Shown: one piece after another, positions 22,756-35,222 of the stretch
Position numbering within the stretch: position 1 is the stretch's first letter
Layout of the letters: each line of letters starts with the position of its first letter
Assembly: GCA_026929865.2 (NCBI GenBank)
Contig: CM049397.1
Location: 1 to 64,000 of the forward strand
Source: Hyperoplus lanceolatus
Lineage: Eukaryota > Chordata > Actinopteri > Uranoscopiformes > Ammodytidae
Direction: 5' to 3'
Length of the DNA: 64,000 nt
Notes under the pieces: generated by a model
What the model was told of the DNA's origin: nothing
What the model saw: only the letters and a program-made list of their open reading frames with translations
Databases searched by the model: none
Program-made: the position numbers and the translations under genes

Positions 22756-23225
22756 ATTAACCCATTCCCAAAACATTAAAAACAACAAATTGAATTTAGC
22801 CTAAGAAGCTGTGGCCTACAAATACTTAACCTAGTACATAAATAGCCTACCAAGTAGTCATTAGTTTTTAAGTTTTATAGTTTGGTAGCTAACCAACTCC
22901 AAACAGGCCACTGGTCCATCGCATTCTCATGATTTTTCAGAACAGTTCGCTGTATGAGCCTGGAGGACATTAGGTAGCATGTTAACATCAAGCTGCGGTC
23001 AGATATATTCGTATACAAACCAGATACACCCTGCATAAAAGCATAACGTTAATTCCTAACATTACAGCAACACACACACACCTCTTTCCTTTTTATTGTA
23101 ACAATTATAAAGTGTGAAAAACCCTTGCTCATTTCTGTTCCCAGCCACTCAACATTTCAGCTTTTAAACACAGCAACGTATGGAGCTGCTCTGCTCTGCT
23201 GCCCAGCCACACACATGGTAAGTAT
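22756..23225. other. No gene recognised
   Basis: AT-rich sequence without recognisable repeats or coding potential. Confidence 0.4.
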
Positions 23226-24345
23226 TGTTATTAAGTACGGGCCCTTGAGGCAATATCTCATTAAATATGCATAGCCTACATATAAACCCTTTAGTAGAAT
23301 TCCTGGATACGATTTGTATGCACTTCATTTGGCGAAGAATATCTCAACTGTTATAGACTAATATGACCCCATTGAACAACATGGGATGTGTGCCAAAATC
23401 TCTACCTGGGACGAAAGACCTGAAAATGACCACAACACGTTACACTAGTATCACACTACGTGGTGAATGGGACTTTTTTTTCTTCTATAAATATCCTCAT
23501 ACTTTTTTACCAGATTAATCTTCATAATATGAGAAATACTTTTTGTGTTACACTTAGTCTAAAACATTTAATAAAATATGCAAATTAGGCAATATCTCAT
23601 TCAATATGCGTACATACAGTACGTAATACAGTAGGTTGAGTGTGTTTTAGCCATTTGCATTTTATATCAAATCAGAATGTTTACACTCTTCTATGACCTT
23701 ATAATCATTGTCATTGTGAACATTGTGATCCCCTCAGAAAATCTGTTACTTCAAGGGTTTATATGTACGCGTATTTAATGAGATATTGGCTAATTTGCAT
23801 ATTTTATTACATGTTTTAGACAAATTGTAATACAAAAAGTATTTCACTTTTTTGGCACACATCCCATGTTGTTCAAATGGGTCATATTAGTATATACCTG
23901 TTGAGACATTATTCGCTAAATGAAGTGCATTCAAATCGTATCCAGGACCTCTACTAAAGGGTTTATATAGGCTATGCACATTGAATGAGATATTGCCTCA
24001 TTTGCATATTTTATTTAATTTTTAGACAAAGTGTAATACAAAAAGTTATCTTAATATGAAGATTAATCTGGTAAAAAAGTATGAGGATATCTATAAAGGG
24101 AATAAAAAGTCCCATTCACCACATAGTGTGAATTTTCAGGACTTTTGTCCCAGGTAGAGATTTTGGCACACATCCCATGTTGTTCAATGGGGTCATATTA
24201 GTCTATAACAGTTGAGATATTTTTCACTAAATGAAGTGCATACAAATCGTATCCAGGACCTCTACTAAAGGGTGTATATGTAGGCTACGCCTCATTTGCA
24301 TATTGTATTACATTTTTTTAGACAAGAATGAAGTGCATACAAAAC
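23226..24345. repeat. Three copies of one 280-360 bp block, first inverted to the other two
   Basis: Blocks at about 23240-23600, 23740-24030 and 24055-24330 share AGGACCTCTACTAAAGGGT, AATGAAGTGCAT.CAAATCGT, CACATCCCATGTTGTTCAA and TTTGCATATTTTATTA. The first is in reverse complement relative to the second and third, so the region can fold on itself. No coding capacity. Confidence 0.75.
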
Positions 24346-25454
24346 TTTCCCAGGACCTAGACTATTGACCATAGGTCCTATCATCATAAAACTCGCTGGA
24401 TATGTGCAGCAGACATGTGGTAGCATGCCCCTCAAAGCTTGTCGAGATTAACCCATAGGGGGCGCCACAAATGCGAGAATAATAATTAAAAAATGCAATG
24501 TTTGACAGGCCACGCCCCATTCCCACTCACTCTGATTGACATGACATTTCTTACACATATACAGCTCATGGTGCTCTACAATAGAGCATCTTGGACCTTA
24601 GGGGTCAATCATGATTTTTTTTTTTTCGTAATTTGCATGACCTGAAATACAGTCAAGTGCCATCTACTTCATGGATTTCCAACCTATCATCACCAAATTG
24701 TGTACACAGCATTAGGGGACCAACATACACATGTGTATAAAGTTTTAGCGAGATAGCTCAAAAAACATGGCCGCCCTTAACGAAAACATCTTCGCAAGAG
24801 TGGCCATTTTTCTGCCGATTTGACACGATTGCAACCTTCAATTTGCCACAACTTAGGAATCGTGTTTGGAACGCTCCCAGAGGCGGTTCGTAGAAGCGTT
24901 TGAGCCGGGCCGACCGGTCGGGCGCCACCAATGCGGCGCCACCTATGCGGGGCTGGTGGTCAGCGCCGGGGGGGCCTGTACTTTTAAAATCTCTGCGGGA
25001 TTTTCTAGTTATTAAGTACGGGCCCGGGCCCTCAAGTATTGAGGGCCCGTAACTTATTGTTATCCACAATACTTTTTCTTATTATTATTATTATTACTTC
25101 CATCTTTTTTCTAGCTCTGAGGGCCCGTAACTTATTGTTATCCACCATACTTCTTCTTCTTCTTCTTCTTATAACTTCCGTCTTTGTTCTAGCTCTAACT
25201 CCTCCCACACCGTTGCGCGTAGAAACGCAAACATTTCACAGAACGTCTGTCCCCACCCCACGGGGTGTGCTATTATTCAGTTTTTTGAGTTTCCACAAGG
25301 GGGCGCTGTTATTAAGCCCAGACTGAAAAAACTTTGAGAGGCCATGCCCCTCACATCGTAAGTCCGATTCACTTGAAATTTCTCACACAGGTGTATGTTA
25401 GGGTGCTCTACAAAAGGGGCCTGCCCTTAATTCCGACGCCTCATTGTTCCAACA
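24346..25454. repeat. Common fish repeat with GGGCCCGTAACTTATTG ends
   Basis: The left part ends in TTATTAAGTACGGGCCC (25012-25027) and the right part starts GAGGGCCCGTAACTTATTG (25040); a second start of the same unit follows at about 25118 after TTCTAGCTCTGA, showing a partial tandem duplication. A separate TTATTAAGTACGGGCCC sits at 23229. GGCCACGCCCC and GGTGCTCTACAA phrases occur in both halves. No reading frame of interest. Confidence 0.55.
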
Positions 25455-26037
25455 TTAGCCTGGAAATCCAGACCCTGATATCTTGAACGATAGAGGGTCT
25501 GGCCACAATCAATAGTAATTTCCAACTCAAGGGACGGCTCCTACTCGTGCATTTCGAATGCCACTGCACGCAGTTGGATAGCACTACAACCAATCAGAGC
25601 GATGCACAAGGTGACGTATTAAGCCCTGTTCGTTTAGCGAACAGCTGTTAAACTGTTAAATTAAACTTTTGCCGTGGTCGGTCGGCAAAACAGAACATTC
25701 CACTTACTTGCTAATGAAAGATTTGAGTGCCATCTTCCAAATCGTAAAGGGTCGAGGCCAAAGTAGTCTCAAACTCACACAACATATCCGCAGTCAACTT
25801 TGATGTTTACTATCACGGCTTCGACGTCGCATGCACGTCACTGTCGTCATCCGGTTACGTCCGCCCCAGAGTACCATACAAAGGGCTCTGGCGTGCCCAT
25901 ATTAGACAGAACCAATTGAAACGTGAGCCCGGATTTCTGGTCTTTTTGAAAAAGCTTCAATGGGGAGTGTCCAGACCAACAGGCGCAGCAAATTAAATTT
26001 GCCAGCGCCTAGTGGCAGATCTGGGAATGCCAGGCTA
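25455..26037. mobile_element. hAT-type MITE with TAGCCTGG ends (copy 3)
   Basis: Inverted ends TAGCCTGG...CCAGGCTA. Flanks TTCCAACA and ATCCGACA agree at six of eight positions and look like a decayed 8-bp duplication. The uninterrupted sequence survives in the inverted relative near 28860-28890, which confirms the boundaries. A second member of this subfamily runs off the right end of the window (63574-64000). Confidence 0.75.
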
Positions 26038-26162
26038 ATCCGACATCTCAATGGTCCAAAATATTTCCCATTAGATTCCGACGGTTCGATGTTCCGAAAA
26101 TGGAACCCATTGTTCCAAAGTGTCCGATTATTCATTAGACCAACGGTCCTATATTCAGACTA

Positions 26163-27735
26163 CAGATGAAACTCGAAAAATTAGAATATCGTGCAAAAAT
26201 TAATTTATTTCAGTAATTCAACTTTAAAGGTGAAAATAATATCTTATACAGACTCATTTCATGCAAAGTGAGATATGTGAAGCCTTTATTTGTTATAATT
26301 GTGATTATTATGGCTTACAGTTTATAAAAACCCCAAATTCAAAATCTCAGAAAATTTGAATATTACATCAAATCATTAAAAAAAAGGTTTTTAAATATAG
26401 AAATGTCGGCCCTCTAGAAAGTATAATCATGCATATGTACTAAGTACTTATGCATGATTTGGGCCCCTTTTGCATGAATTCTTGCCTCAATGCGGTGTGG
26501 CATGGATGCTATCAGTCTGTGGCACTACTGAGGTGTTATGGAAGCCCAGGTTGCTTTGATAGTGGCCTTCAGCTCCTCTGTATTGTTGGGTCTGGTGTGT
26601 ATCATCTTCCTCTTGACAATAGTCCATAGTTTCTCTATAAAGTTCAGGTCAGGAGAGTTGTCCGGCCATTCATGCAAAGTAATACCATGGTCAGTCAACC
26701 AGTTACCAGTGGTTTATGGTACTGTGGGCAGGTGCCAAGTCTAGCTGAAAATGGAAATGGTCATCACCATAAAGCTTGTCAACAGACAGAAGCATGAAGT
26801 GCTCTAAAATCTTCTGCTAGATGGCTGTGGTGACTTTGGACTTGATAACACAGTGGACTAACAGCAGCAGATGACATGATACCTCAAATCATCACTGATC
26901 CAAATTAAATGTTGCCTTTCATGGAAATCAAGGTCCCACAGTCTAGAGGAAGAGTGGAGGGGCACAAAATCCAAGGGGCTTGAAGACCACTGTCAAGTTT
27001 CAACAGTCAGTGATGATTTTGAGGCACCATGTCATCTGATGGTGTTGGTCCACTGTGTTATCAAGTCCAAAGTCACCACAGCTGTCTACCAGGAGATTTT
27101 AGAGCACTTCATGATTCTGTCTGTTGACAAGCTTTATGGTGATGACAATTTCCATTTCCAGCTAGACTTGGCACCTGTCCACAGTACCATAAGCCACTGG
27201 TAACTGGTTGACTGACCATGGTATTACTGTGTTGATTGGCCAGAAAACTCTCCTGACCTGAACCCAATAGAGAAACTATGGAGTATTGTCAAGAGGCAGA
27301 TGAGACACACCAGACCCAACACTACAGACGAGCTGAAGGCCTCTATCAAAGCAACCTGGGCTTCCATAACACCTCAGCAGTGCCACAGGCTGATAGCATC
27401 CATGCCACGCCGCATTTAGGCAATAATTTGTGCAAAAGGGGCCCAAACCAAGTACTTAGTACATATGCATGATTATACTTTCTAGAGGGCCGACATTTCT
27501 GTATTTAAAATCCTTTTATTATTGATTTTATGTAATATTCAAATTTTCTGAGATTTTGAATTTGGGGTTTTCACAAGCTGTAAGCCATAATAATCACAAT
27601 TATAACAAATAAAGGCTTGAAATATCTCACTTTGAATGTCATGAGTCTATATAATATATTAGTTTCACCATTTAAGTTGAATGACTGAAATAAATGAACT
27701 TTTGCACGATATTCAAATTTTTCGAGTTTCACCTG
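26163..27735. mobile_element. Palindromic Tc1/mariner-type transposon
   Basis: Ends are inverted copies of CAGATGAAACTCGAAAAATT / CAGGTGAAACTCGAAAAATT, with TA at 26161-26162 and 27736-27737. Homology between the two arms continues inward for about 600-700 bases each. Both arms carry, in opposite directions, the C-terminal end of a Tc1-type transposase; the right arm (27240-27418) reads SPDLNPIEKLWSIVKRQ then ASITPQQCHRLIASMPRR. The catalytic core is absent, so it cannot move alone. The undisturbed target is seen in the inverted relative near 28740-28770. Confidence 0.85.
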
Positions 27736-27737
27736 TA

Positions 27738-28665
27738 TATCAACAATCCCTGGAGTTTCTAACTCTCTCTCTCTCTCTCCTCTTTTACTCTCTCTTTCTC
27801 TCCTTTCTCACACTAAGCACCAAAATACGACCTATAGGCCTTGATCTGCAACTCACGTTCACAATGCATAAAGTAGAGAAACGTGAAAATAACGCTCATT
27901 TTGACAAGGTGTTTCAGCACCGTGGACAGAGAGCGGACGTACATGCGCGTACGCACGCACAAGAGCACGCACGCAAACACACACACACAATAGGCTATAT
28001 ACGGTATAAGGTATAGCCTACGTTTGAATAAATCAATACCAGTGAAATTAAAGCACACTGACCGGACTTCTTTACGAGGAAATAATAATCCCCTGTGCTT
28101 CATTTCACCTGCTTCTTTTACAGCAGACACCTGAGACATGCTGCTATCAATGGTGGATTTGAATGTACCACCACATTAGGCTATGCAATTTATCATGATT
28201 TAACAGCAGCAGCTATCGCCATTTACATAATTGGGGCATATGGGGAAAAAAGGAGCCGCAGGACCCAGTTTTTTTTTTTAAACAAAGTTTTCCGAGGAGC
28301 ACTTGAATGTTGCATTTGCCGTCGCACATCTTGCCCCGGACTTCCTCATAAAGTAGCACAACTGGACTCACGAAACTCTGAGACCAATCCAATAAAACGG
28401 ATAACGAAACAAATGTGTGATTATGAAACCAAAAACACAAGACGATGTAGGGCTAAGTTCCAACAGTGCACATCACCAAGCCAGACTGTTGCTGTGGGCT
28501 TGAACTGCCACAAGAGGTGAATTTATGAAGCACGGTATACAAGGATTAATACATTCCTCGTAAAGAAGTAAAGTGAGTCAAAAGGAGTTAAAAACAAATC
28601 CAATGTTTATGTTTAGTAGCAGTGTGTGGGCCTGTGTTGTTTTACTGTGTTTGCAGCCTAAATAA

Positions 28666-28668
<3 letters not shown>
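27738..28668. other. Spacer between two inverted repeat arms
   Basis: Begins with (CT)n-rich sequence at 27765-27800 and ends at the (AG)n tract at 28670. It contains no recognisable gene; small CA runs near 27980. Confidence 0.45.
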
Positions 28669-28717
<49 letters not shown>

Positions 28718-28960
28718 AGAAACTCCAGGGATTGTGTATATAGTCGGTCAAATGCGCCTCCTTTTTGAATAATCGGACAAACAGCACTTAAGAACAATGG
28801 TTTCGTTTTCGGAACATTGATCCGTCGGAATAGAGGTATCAAATAGGAAATATTTCGGACCATTGATATGTCGGAACAATGAGGGGTGGGAATTACGGCA
28901 TGGCACCCTACAAAAAAGCCTCTGGGACCATGTAAATCCGCCTGGGAATATTTCCCGCTA
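28669..28960. repeat. Inverted arm matching 25420-27765 minus its insertions
   Basis: Starts with (AG)n (28670-28715). Its reverse complement matches the sequence around 27740-27765 (CAATCCCTGGAGTTTCTAAC), 26038-26160 (TCCGATTATTC, CAATGGTCC) and 25430-25454 (CCTCATTGTTCC), without the MITE and Tc1 insertions. So this is the pre-insertion form of the left arm. Confidence 0.8.
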
Positions 28961-31344
28961 ATTAGCATAAACTGAAAAACAGGGTTTTAACCATAACTTG
29001 CTCAAATTTCATTGTATCGACACCAAATTTCTCACAAAGCCCCGGGGGACTATGGTACACATGTCCACAGTGGCGTTTCTAAGTGTAAAAAACAGGTGGG
29101 GCTCAAAACAAAAAGGGGAGTCTGGGGTTCCCCCCCAGGAAAAATTGGAGCTTCAAAGACACTGTTTCTCGCATTCTGGCGATTTTATAAACACAAAATT
29201 AGTTGTTCACATCATTGTGCACTTTCACATTTTAGCTAGAGAAGGATAGGATTGCTGCCTTCATCTTTACTAACATTTAAGTAAAAGTATGTATTTAAGT
29301 ATGTGCCGCTACAGTCTTTGGCCTCTGACAGCCTGATACAGAAATTTCAAGGTGGAGTTTTCCTTCATGTTGAGGTGATAGCTGACTATTGTCGTTTCTC
29401 TTGCATGACATAACCTACACTTGAATGAGGACTGGATCTTCAACGATCAAAAAATGTATATCAATTTCAAATGGATTATGCAAACTGCAAATATTAAATT
29501 TTTCTCACGTGGAGCAAAAACTCCCAGTGGCTCCAGCAGCAGCTGTGCGCAGCGTGAACCTCAAACTGCATCTTAACTAACTGGGTCAAGTGAAAACACA
29601 GCATCGGACTAATTTAGTAAAACCTAATTCACGCAGCCTTTCCCTCGAAGGGAACATTTGTGAATTATGGTCACCGAGTGGACTCAATGTGAAAAATGTA
29701 CGATTGGCTACTTGTCTAATGTCAGCACATCTGGCGAAGCCCTACAATAATAAGTTAATGACAAAAAACAAACTTCATAGTGATAAAATACGGCAAAAAC
29801 TGACAGGTCCCAGTTTACTCTGCAGAGTTATGGACTCACTATATGACAGCACAGACAATCTGCTCTGAAGTACTTCTTAATTTTCTGACGACAAAACAGC
29901 TCAATAATTCCTAATAAAAATAAGAGGCTTTATTTAAACGCTTTCCATGCGCAGGTGGTGGTTGTATTAACATTGTAGGCTGTAGACTGAAACTAATGAG
30001 GGAGGTTGTTTCACTGTACAGTTCCTATCGCGCAGTCAGTTTGGGGACATGTCTCTGTGTATCCAAGGTTACAAGCAATCGGATCGCGATTTTCAGAGAG
30101 AAGCTTTCGTTTCAGCACTGCTATATGATTAACTATGAGCATTAAATAAATGCTGCATCTCAAATGACTTGGATAGCAGCGAGGATGACCCACTTTGCCT
30201 CGGGTTTGAAACAGAGCATAGGAGAGACAGCGAGAGCATTTTTACTTATGATCGCTCACTTTCTGAATGAACAGCTTTGTGGAAATGATATTCTAAAATT
30301 CTTCATGTTATATTCTAACGAAATGTGTCAAAGCAAGTCATTTGGTGCTTTAAAAGCCGTCATTTTAAACAGACAGATTCCGTTGAGTAGCCAGCGGTAG
30401 GTTGCGCGCTGCGGGCTGCTGCAGTGTCACATAAAGACAGGCTAATAAAATCACAGATACAGTAACTCTTCAGTTTTCAAAGTAATAATATAATATTACA
30501 TACGTACTGTAAATAAAAAAGCTCTCACTCTTCACTACATACACTCCGATGGCATTGGCATCTGATACTCCGACTCAACACCATATTCAATATCAATTTC
30601 AATCGATAGCAAAACAGAATAGCATTATTTCACTCACCAATGCACATTTGAAGAGAAAAGCGCCCGTCAATTAATATGGACAGCGATGTTCATACGTCCA
30701 GCATAGACCCAATTCCATAGCATGATCCAGCCTGCTACACTGCTCTCATCTTATCCTCTCAGAAAGGTGTTTTAAATCCTTATATCCTGTCCTCGACCAA
30801 ATACTTTCTCCACCAAACAGCAAACAAGGAAAGCAGAAGAGTGCCTTCTTATGATCGATAGCCGTTAGCCTTCTTTAGCATAGGCTACCACTCCACATTA
30901 TATCCACAGTTCACTTTTGCCAGAAGTTTGGCTACTGCTGAAATCCGGTGGATCGAGGGCACCAAGGCGTTTGACCACCAATATCTCTTCCAGACTAAGC
31001 GTCTCAAGTCTGTGCTCCGATAGAAGATCTACTTAATTCATGTTGACTCGTTTTCGTTTGTGTACATCTGATGTTGTTAGCAAGCTTTTCTTCTTGCTAC
31101 TGGACCTTTCGTGCTAAACTATAGGACAGCGATGACACCACACACGACAACGAATGAACTGTGAACAATGAAATGACACTGTCGCGGAACGAACCATATA
31201 TGTCCATCCCGGTGCCGGAGGGGCTTTGACCGGCTTCGACCCTCCAGAAGTAAAATAAGCTCCGTCCACTTCAATAGAGAAATACTCTGAGCATGCGATA
31301 TTCAATTTTTCAAGTCCAATACACATTATCTGGAGGGGCAAAGG
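28961..31344. other. No gene recognised
   Basis: Mixed sequence. CAGTGGCGTTTCTAAGTG near 29069 and CGATCTTGCCCCTC near 31347 vaguely resemble ends of a hAT-like element, which would make 29069-31360 one large decayed transposon; similarity between them is weak. No transposase or host exon was found. Confidence 0.35.
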
Positions 31345-33215
31345 CGATCTTGCCCCTCTCGGTACAAATGGCTCACCCGGCTGCCGTAGTCTTACTGCAG
31401 AGACACAAATCAGACGAACGCAATCTGAAGAAGCAAGCTAGGGTCGAGTAGTAGCTGACGAGTTTGCCATAACCCATAAAAGTAACTTAATTGTCATGCG
31501 TGAGTTCTCATCAGCCCGGGATTCCTTCAAGCAAAATGATTATTCACCTACTCTGTCTAGAAACACAGTCTGCACTACACAGTCGCCAAGACCACATTCC
31601 TTAGGGCCAAAGGCTGAGTGGGAATGTTTCTACTGTCACAAGCCTGGTCATGGTATTTCTAAATGCAGAGCAAAACACAGGTATGAGGAAAGAAAACCAA
31701 AAGGGATGGGGTTGATTAAAACTGTCCAGCCTCAGGGTCTGGAAGGCTCTCAAAACGAGGAACCTGACCCATGCTTTGAACCTTTCATATTTGATGGCAT
31801 TGTCTGTTTAACAGGAAAGCTGGCAGATGAGCGGCCGGTGAGGATTCTGAGAGATACTGGTGGATCACGGTCATTGCTCTTGTCAGACGTCCTACCTTTG
31901 AGTAAAGAGTCCTCCTGCCGGGCCAGCAGCCTGGTACAGGGGGTTGAAATGGGCTCTGTTACATAATGTGCACGTAAGGTCAAAGTTGGTCAGTGGAGTT
32001 TTTGCGGTGGCTGCATGGCCCTCCTTCCCCATCAAAGGTATAGATTTCATTTTGGGGAATGACATTGCTGGGGGGAAAGTGAGTCCTGTGCCTGAAGTGA
32101 TAGATGTTCCTGAGTCCGAAGTGGATGAACTGTTTGAGATCTGTCCAAATGTTTTTTCCGCTAGTGTGCTGACCAGAGCTCAATCTCGCCGGATGCAAGA
32201 GGAACTGGACCTGAGTGATACAATGTTGGCATCTGTTCGGGCTGGTGATGAAGAGGACACAGTCGATCCTAAGGAGGCTCCAGTTGTGGAAAAGGCCACT
32301 CGAAAAGAGGATGCCCCTATGATGACTGCTTTGAAGCTCCCGCTGACACGTGAGGCCCTTATGGTAGCTCAAAAATCATACAACTCTCTTGCTAAATGCT
32401 TCTCATCCATGTCTACAGCAGGGGAGCTGGGAAACCCATACTTCCTAGCGGATGAGGTTTTTATGAGAAAGTGGAATCCCCATACTGCGAAATCCGTAAG
32501 TGCTGGAGATGATTTAGCTGGTGAGTGGAGCACCTTCACGCAAATTGTCATACCTTCTGCCTATCGGCAACATGTACTGTTCCTGGCACACGAACACCCA
32601 TGGTCTGGACATTTAGGTGACAGGGTCCTTAGACACTTCTTCTGGCCGGGTTTGGAAGGGGACGTGGCCCAGTTCTGTCGTACCTGCAAAACCTGTCAGA
32701 TTAGAGGGAAACCAAACCAACCTATCCCCCATGCTCCTCTCTACCCCATACCTGCCCTTGGCGAACCATTTGAGCATGTTATCGTAGACTGTGTTGGCCC
32801 ATTACCTAGGACAACATCTGGTAACCAATTCTTGCTTACAATAATGTGCACCGCGACACGCTTCCCAGAAGCTATCCTTCTTCGCAGGATAACGGCTCCC
32901 CTGGTTGTGAAGGCCTTGACGAAGTTTTCACTACATATGGCCTCCCAAGAGTAATCTAAACTGACCAAGGCAGTAACTTCATGTCTAAGCTATTCAAGCA
33001 GGTGATGCAAACTCTTGGGGTTAAACATGCTGTGTCCAGCGCATGCCATCCAGAATCTCAAGGCGCGCTTGAACATTGGCACCAGACTCTCAAATCCATG
33101 CTGCAAAAATACTGCTCGGACACTGGTAAGGCTTGAGATGAGGGGGTGTCACTCATGGTGTTTGCCATTCGTGAGGCCAAGCAGGAATCCCTCGGTTTCA
33201 GTCCAAATGACCTGG

Positions 33216-34149
33216 GGCCTCATTTATAAAGGTGTGCGTAGAAACCTTCCCAAAACATTGCGTTTGCACAAAGCCAAGAATGTGCTGCGCAAAAAAAAGT
33301 TGAGATTTATAAAACTGTGCGGCACACTGTTGCACGCAATCTTCCCTTTATAATTAGCCACCTGCGGTGAATTGTGCGCAGACGATCTCTGCCCCATGTC
33401 ATCCCACTTCACCTCCCAGTTTCATCCCACAATCTACCATACATGGCGAATGCTAAATAGCTCCAGAATATGATGACGCTCTTAATAAGCACAACATTTT
33501 GACTGACAAGGAAAAAAGGGAGGCAACCGGCCGCAAAGAAAGCGACTGGGAAGGAAGAAACCCCGTGACACACACACACACCCGGGCGCTTATCACATAT
33601 CATGATTGGCACAGTCGTTATAGTCTTTGTAAAGCAGTTTCGCCCAACTTTGTACTGTATGAAATATCACGTATTTGCGTGCCTGTAGTAGCCTACAATA
33701 TGTAGGCCTATATAAAATATGTTGTCACAAGTGAAATATTATACGATTCAATTTATAAAATATAACCAAAACATGTAGACCTACTTGATAAGTAATTAAA
33801 CCTACATCACAACTGCATGCCATAGACTACAGTAGCCTATATCCGCAACTATAGCTAAGCTTATACATTTGATTGACTAAATATATTGGGTGCCAAGCAT
33901 TTCACAGTCATTTGTCTGTGTTTTTCCGATCACTGCAGCTTTATTTTGTGGTGTTGCCGTTGCTGATTCCCAGAGTCTGGAAAACCTTGCGGGAGCTCTA
34001 CGCACGGTCGAAAGTTGGCGTGGGAATACGCACACTTCTCCGCAAATAATTTCTTTATAAATACCTCCGGTTTGCCACCGCACGTTTGACCGCACATTTC
34101 TGCCGTCTACGCAAGGTTTTTGTGCGCAGCAAGCTTTATAAATGAGGCC
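33216..34149. mobile_element. MITE with GGCCTCATTTATAAA ends
   Basis: Perfect inverted ends GGCCTCATTTATAAA, with CCTGG on both sides as the probable 5-bp target duplication (33211-33215, 34150-34154; a 4-bp reading is possible). Removing it restores a continuous gypsy sequence context, showing it landed after that element. About 934 bases, no coding capacity. Superfamily not assigned. Confidence 0.85.
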
Positions 34150-34374
34150 CCTGGTCTTTGGGCATTCTGTTCGGGGTCCTTTAAAGGTCCTGAAGGAGCA
34201 GTTCATGTCTAGTCGTAGTGTCAAATCTGGGGTTTTGGATTATGTTTCCAAGTTTCGTGGACGCCTGCACCAGGTTCGGTCCATAGCCAGGAAGGCTCTT
34301 TCCAGGGGTTGGTAATGTAGATGATGTGTGTTGCAACTTTGATAACTGGTGGGGGTTGTTTTTGTGTGTGGGGT

Positions 34375-35005
34375 TGTTACATTCCCATGTCTCTCCTAAT
34401 GTGTCTAGTGTATGCTGCCTCTAGATCCTCGGCTCCACCCTCCTCTGATCCACCACCTCTGCTAAACGAGGCACATCTTGAGACCTAATTAAGGGGCTGC
34501 ATGCTTAAAAAGAGGAGCTGCATGGCAGTTGCACTCTGCTCTTGGCCCTGCTCTCAGCTCCATGCTCTGCTCTCGGCTCCAGGTTCTGCGCCACGATCTG
34601 CTCTCTGCTGTGGCCTGCTGTCGTCTGCCACCTGGTTGTATCGCTGCTGTCAACTGCTTAGCAGTTCTGTTTTGTCAATCCTAATTCTGTGTTGAGCCAG
34701 GAAGCCATGTAGGGGAGGCCTGCCATTTTGTTTATTCTCCCTTTTTGTCCTGTTTTGATTGTGGCTAGGGAGGATGAGCAACTGTATTTTTATTTACCTT
34801 TAGAAAGATCCTTTTTGTTTCAAGCCAGGGAACCCTTTTGTTTGTTTTGTTGGCCTGTGGGTCTCCCTGAAGAAAGAGTGCTTGAGTTGGCAATAAACAC
34901 CTTTACTTTTGACCACCTGACTCCTACTTTCCTTTTGATCTGGTATATGTTACTCCCCTGACCCCTAGACCACGTAACTACGACGTAACCACGTCCCCCT
35001 CACAG
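34375..35005 (+). repeat. 3' LTR of the Ty3/gypsy fossil
   Basis: Begins near TGTTACATTCCC and ends near CCCCTCACA. A polyadenylation signal AATAAA is in GGCAATAAACACC at about 34890. The stretch GGGGCTGCATGCTTAAAAAG marks the probable TATA/start region (about 34495-34512). The start is inferred; an alternative is TGTAGATG at 34316. Confidence 0.6.
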
Positions 35006-35222
35006 GAGAAAAATGGGGAATAAACAAAATGGCAGGCCTCCCCTACATGGCTTCCTGGCTCAACACAGATTTAGGATTGACAAAACAGAACTGCTAAGCA
35101 TTTGACAGCAGCAATACAACCAGGTGGCAGACAACAGCAGGCCACAGCAGACAGTGATGAGCAGAGCAGAGTGCAACTGCCATGCAGCTCCTCTTTTTAA
35201 GCATGCAGCCCCTTAATTAGGG
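35006..35222 (-). repeat. Inverted fragment of the same LTR
   Basis: Reverse complement of about 34488-34735, including GGCAGGCCTCCCCTACATGG and CTTTTTAAGCATGCAGCCCC. It lies head-to-head right behind the 3' LTR, and is 5'- and 3'-truncated. Confidence 0.85.

Larger units (their letters stand above)
31345..35005 (+). mobile_element. Ty3/gypsy fossil, Gmr1-like domain order
   Basis: Parts in order: gag end with a zinc knuckle (CFYCHKPGHGISKC, about 31625-31665), protease (ILRDTGGSRSLLL, about 31840-31880), then integrase without a reverse transcriptase between (zinc domain HPWSGHLGDRVLRHFFWPGL, CKTC; core EHVIVDCVGPLP) up to about 34315, then a 3' LTR. In the Gmr1 group of fish Ty3 elements integrase precedes the reverse transcriptase; the RT here would be lost or never reached. 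A GGCCTC MITE at 33216-34149 interrupts the integrase end. No 5' LTR was seen. It is broken in several places and incomplete. Confidence 0.75.
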
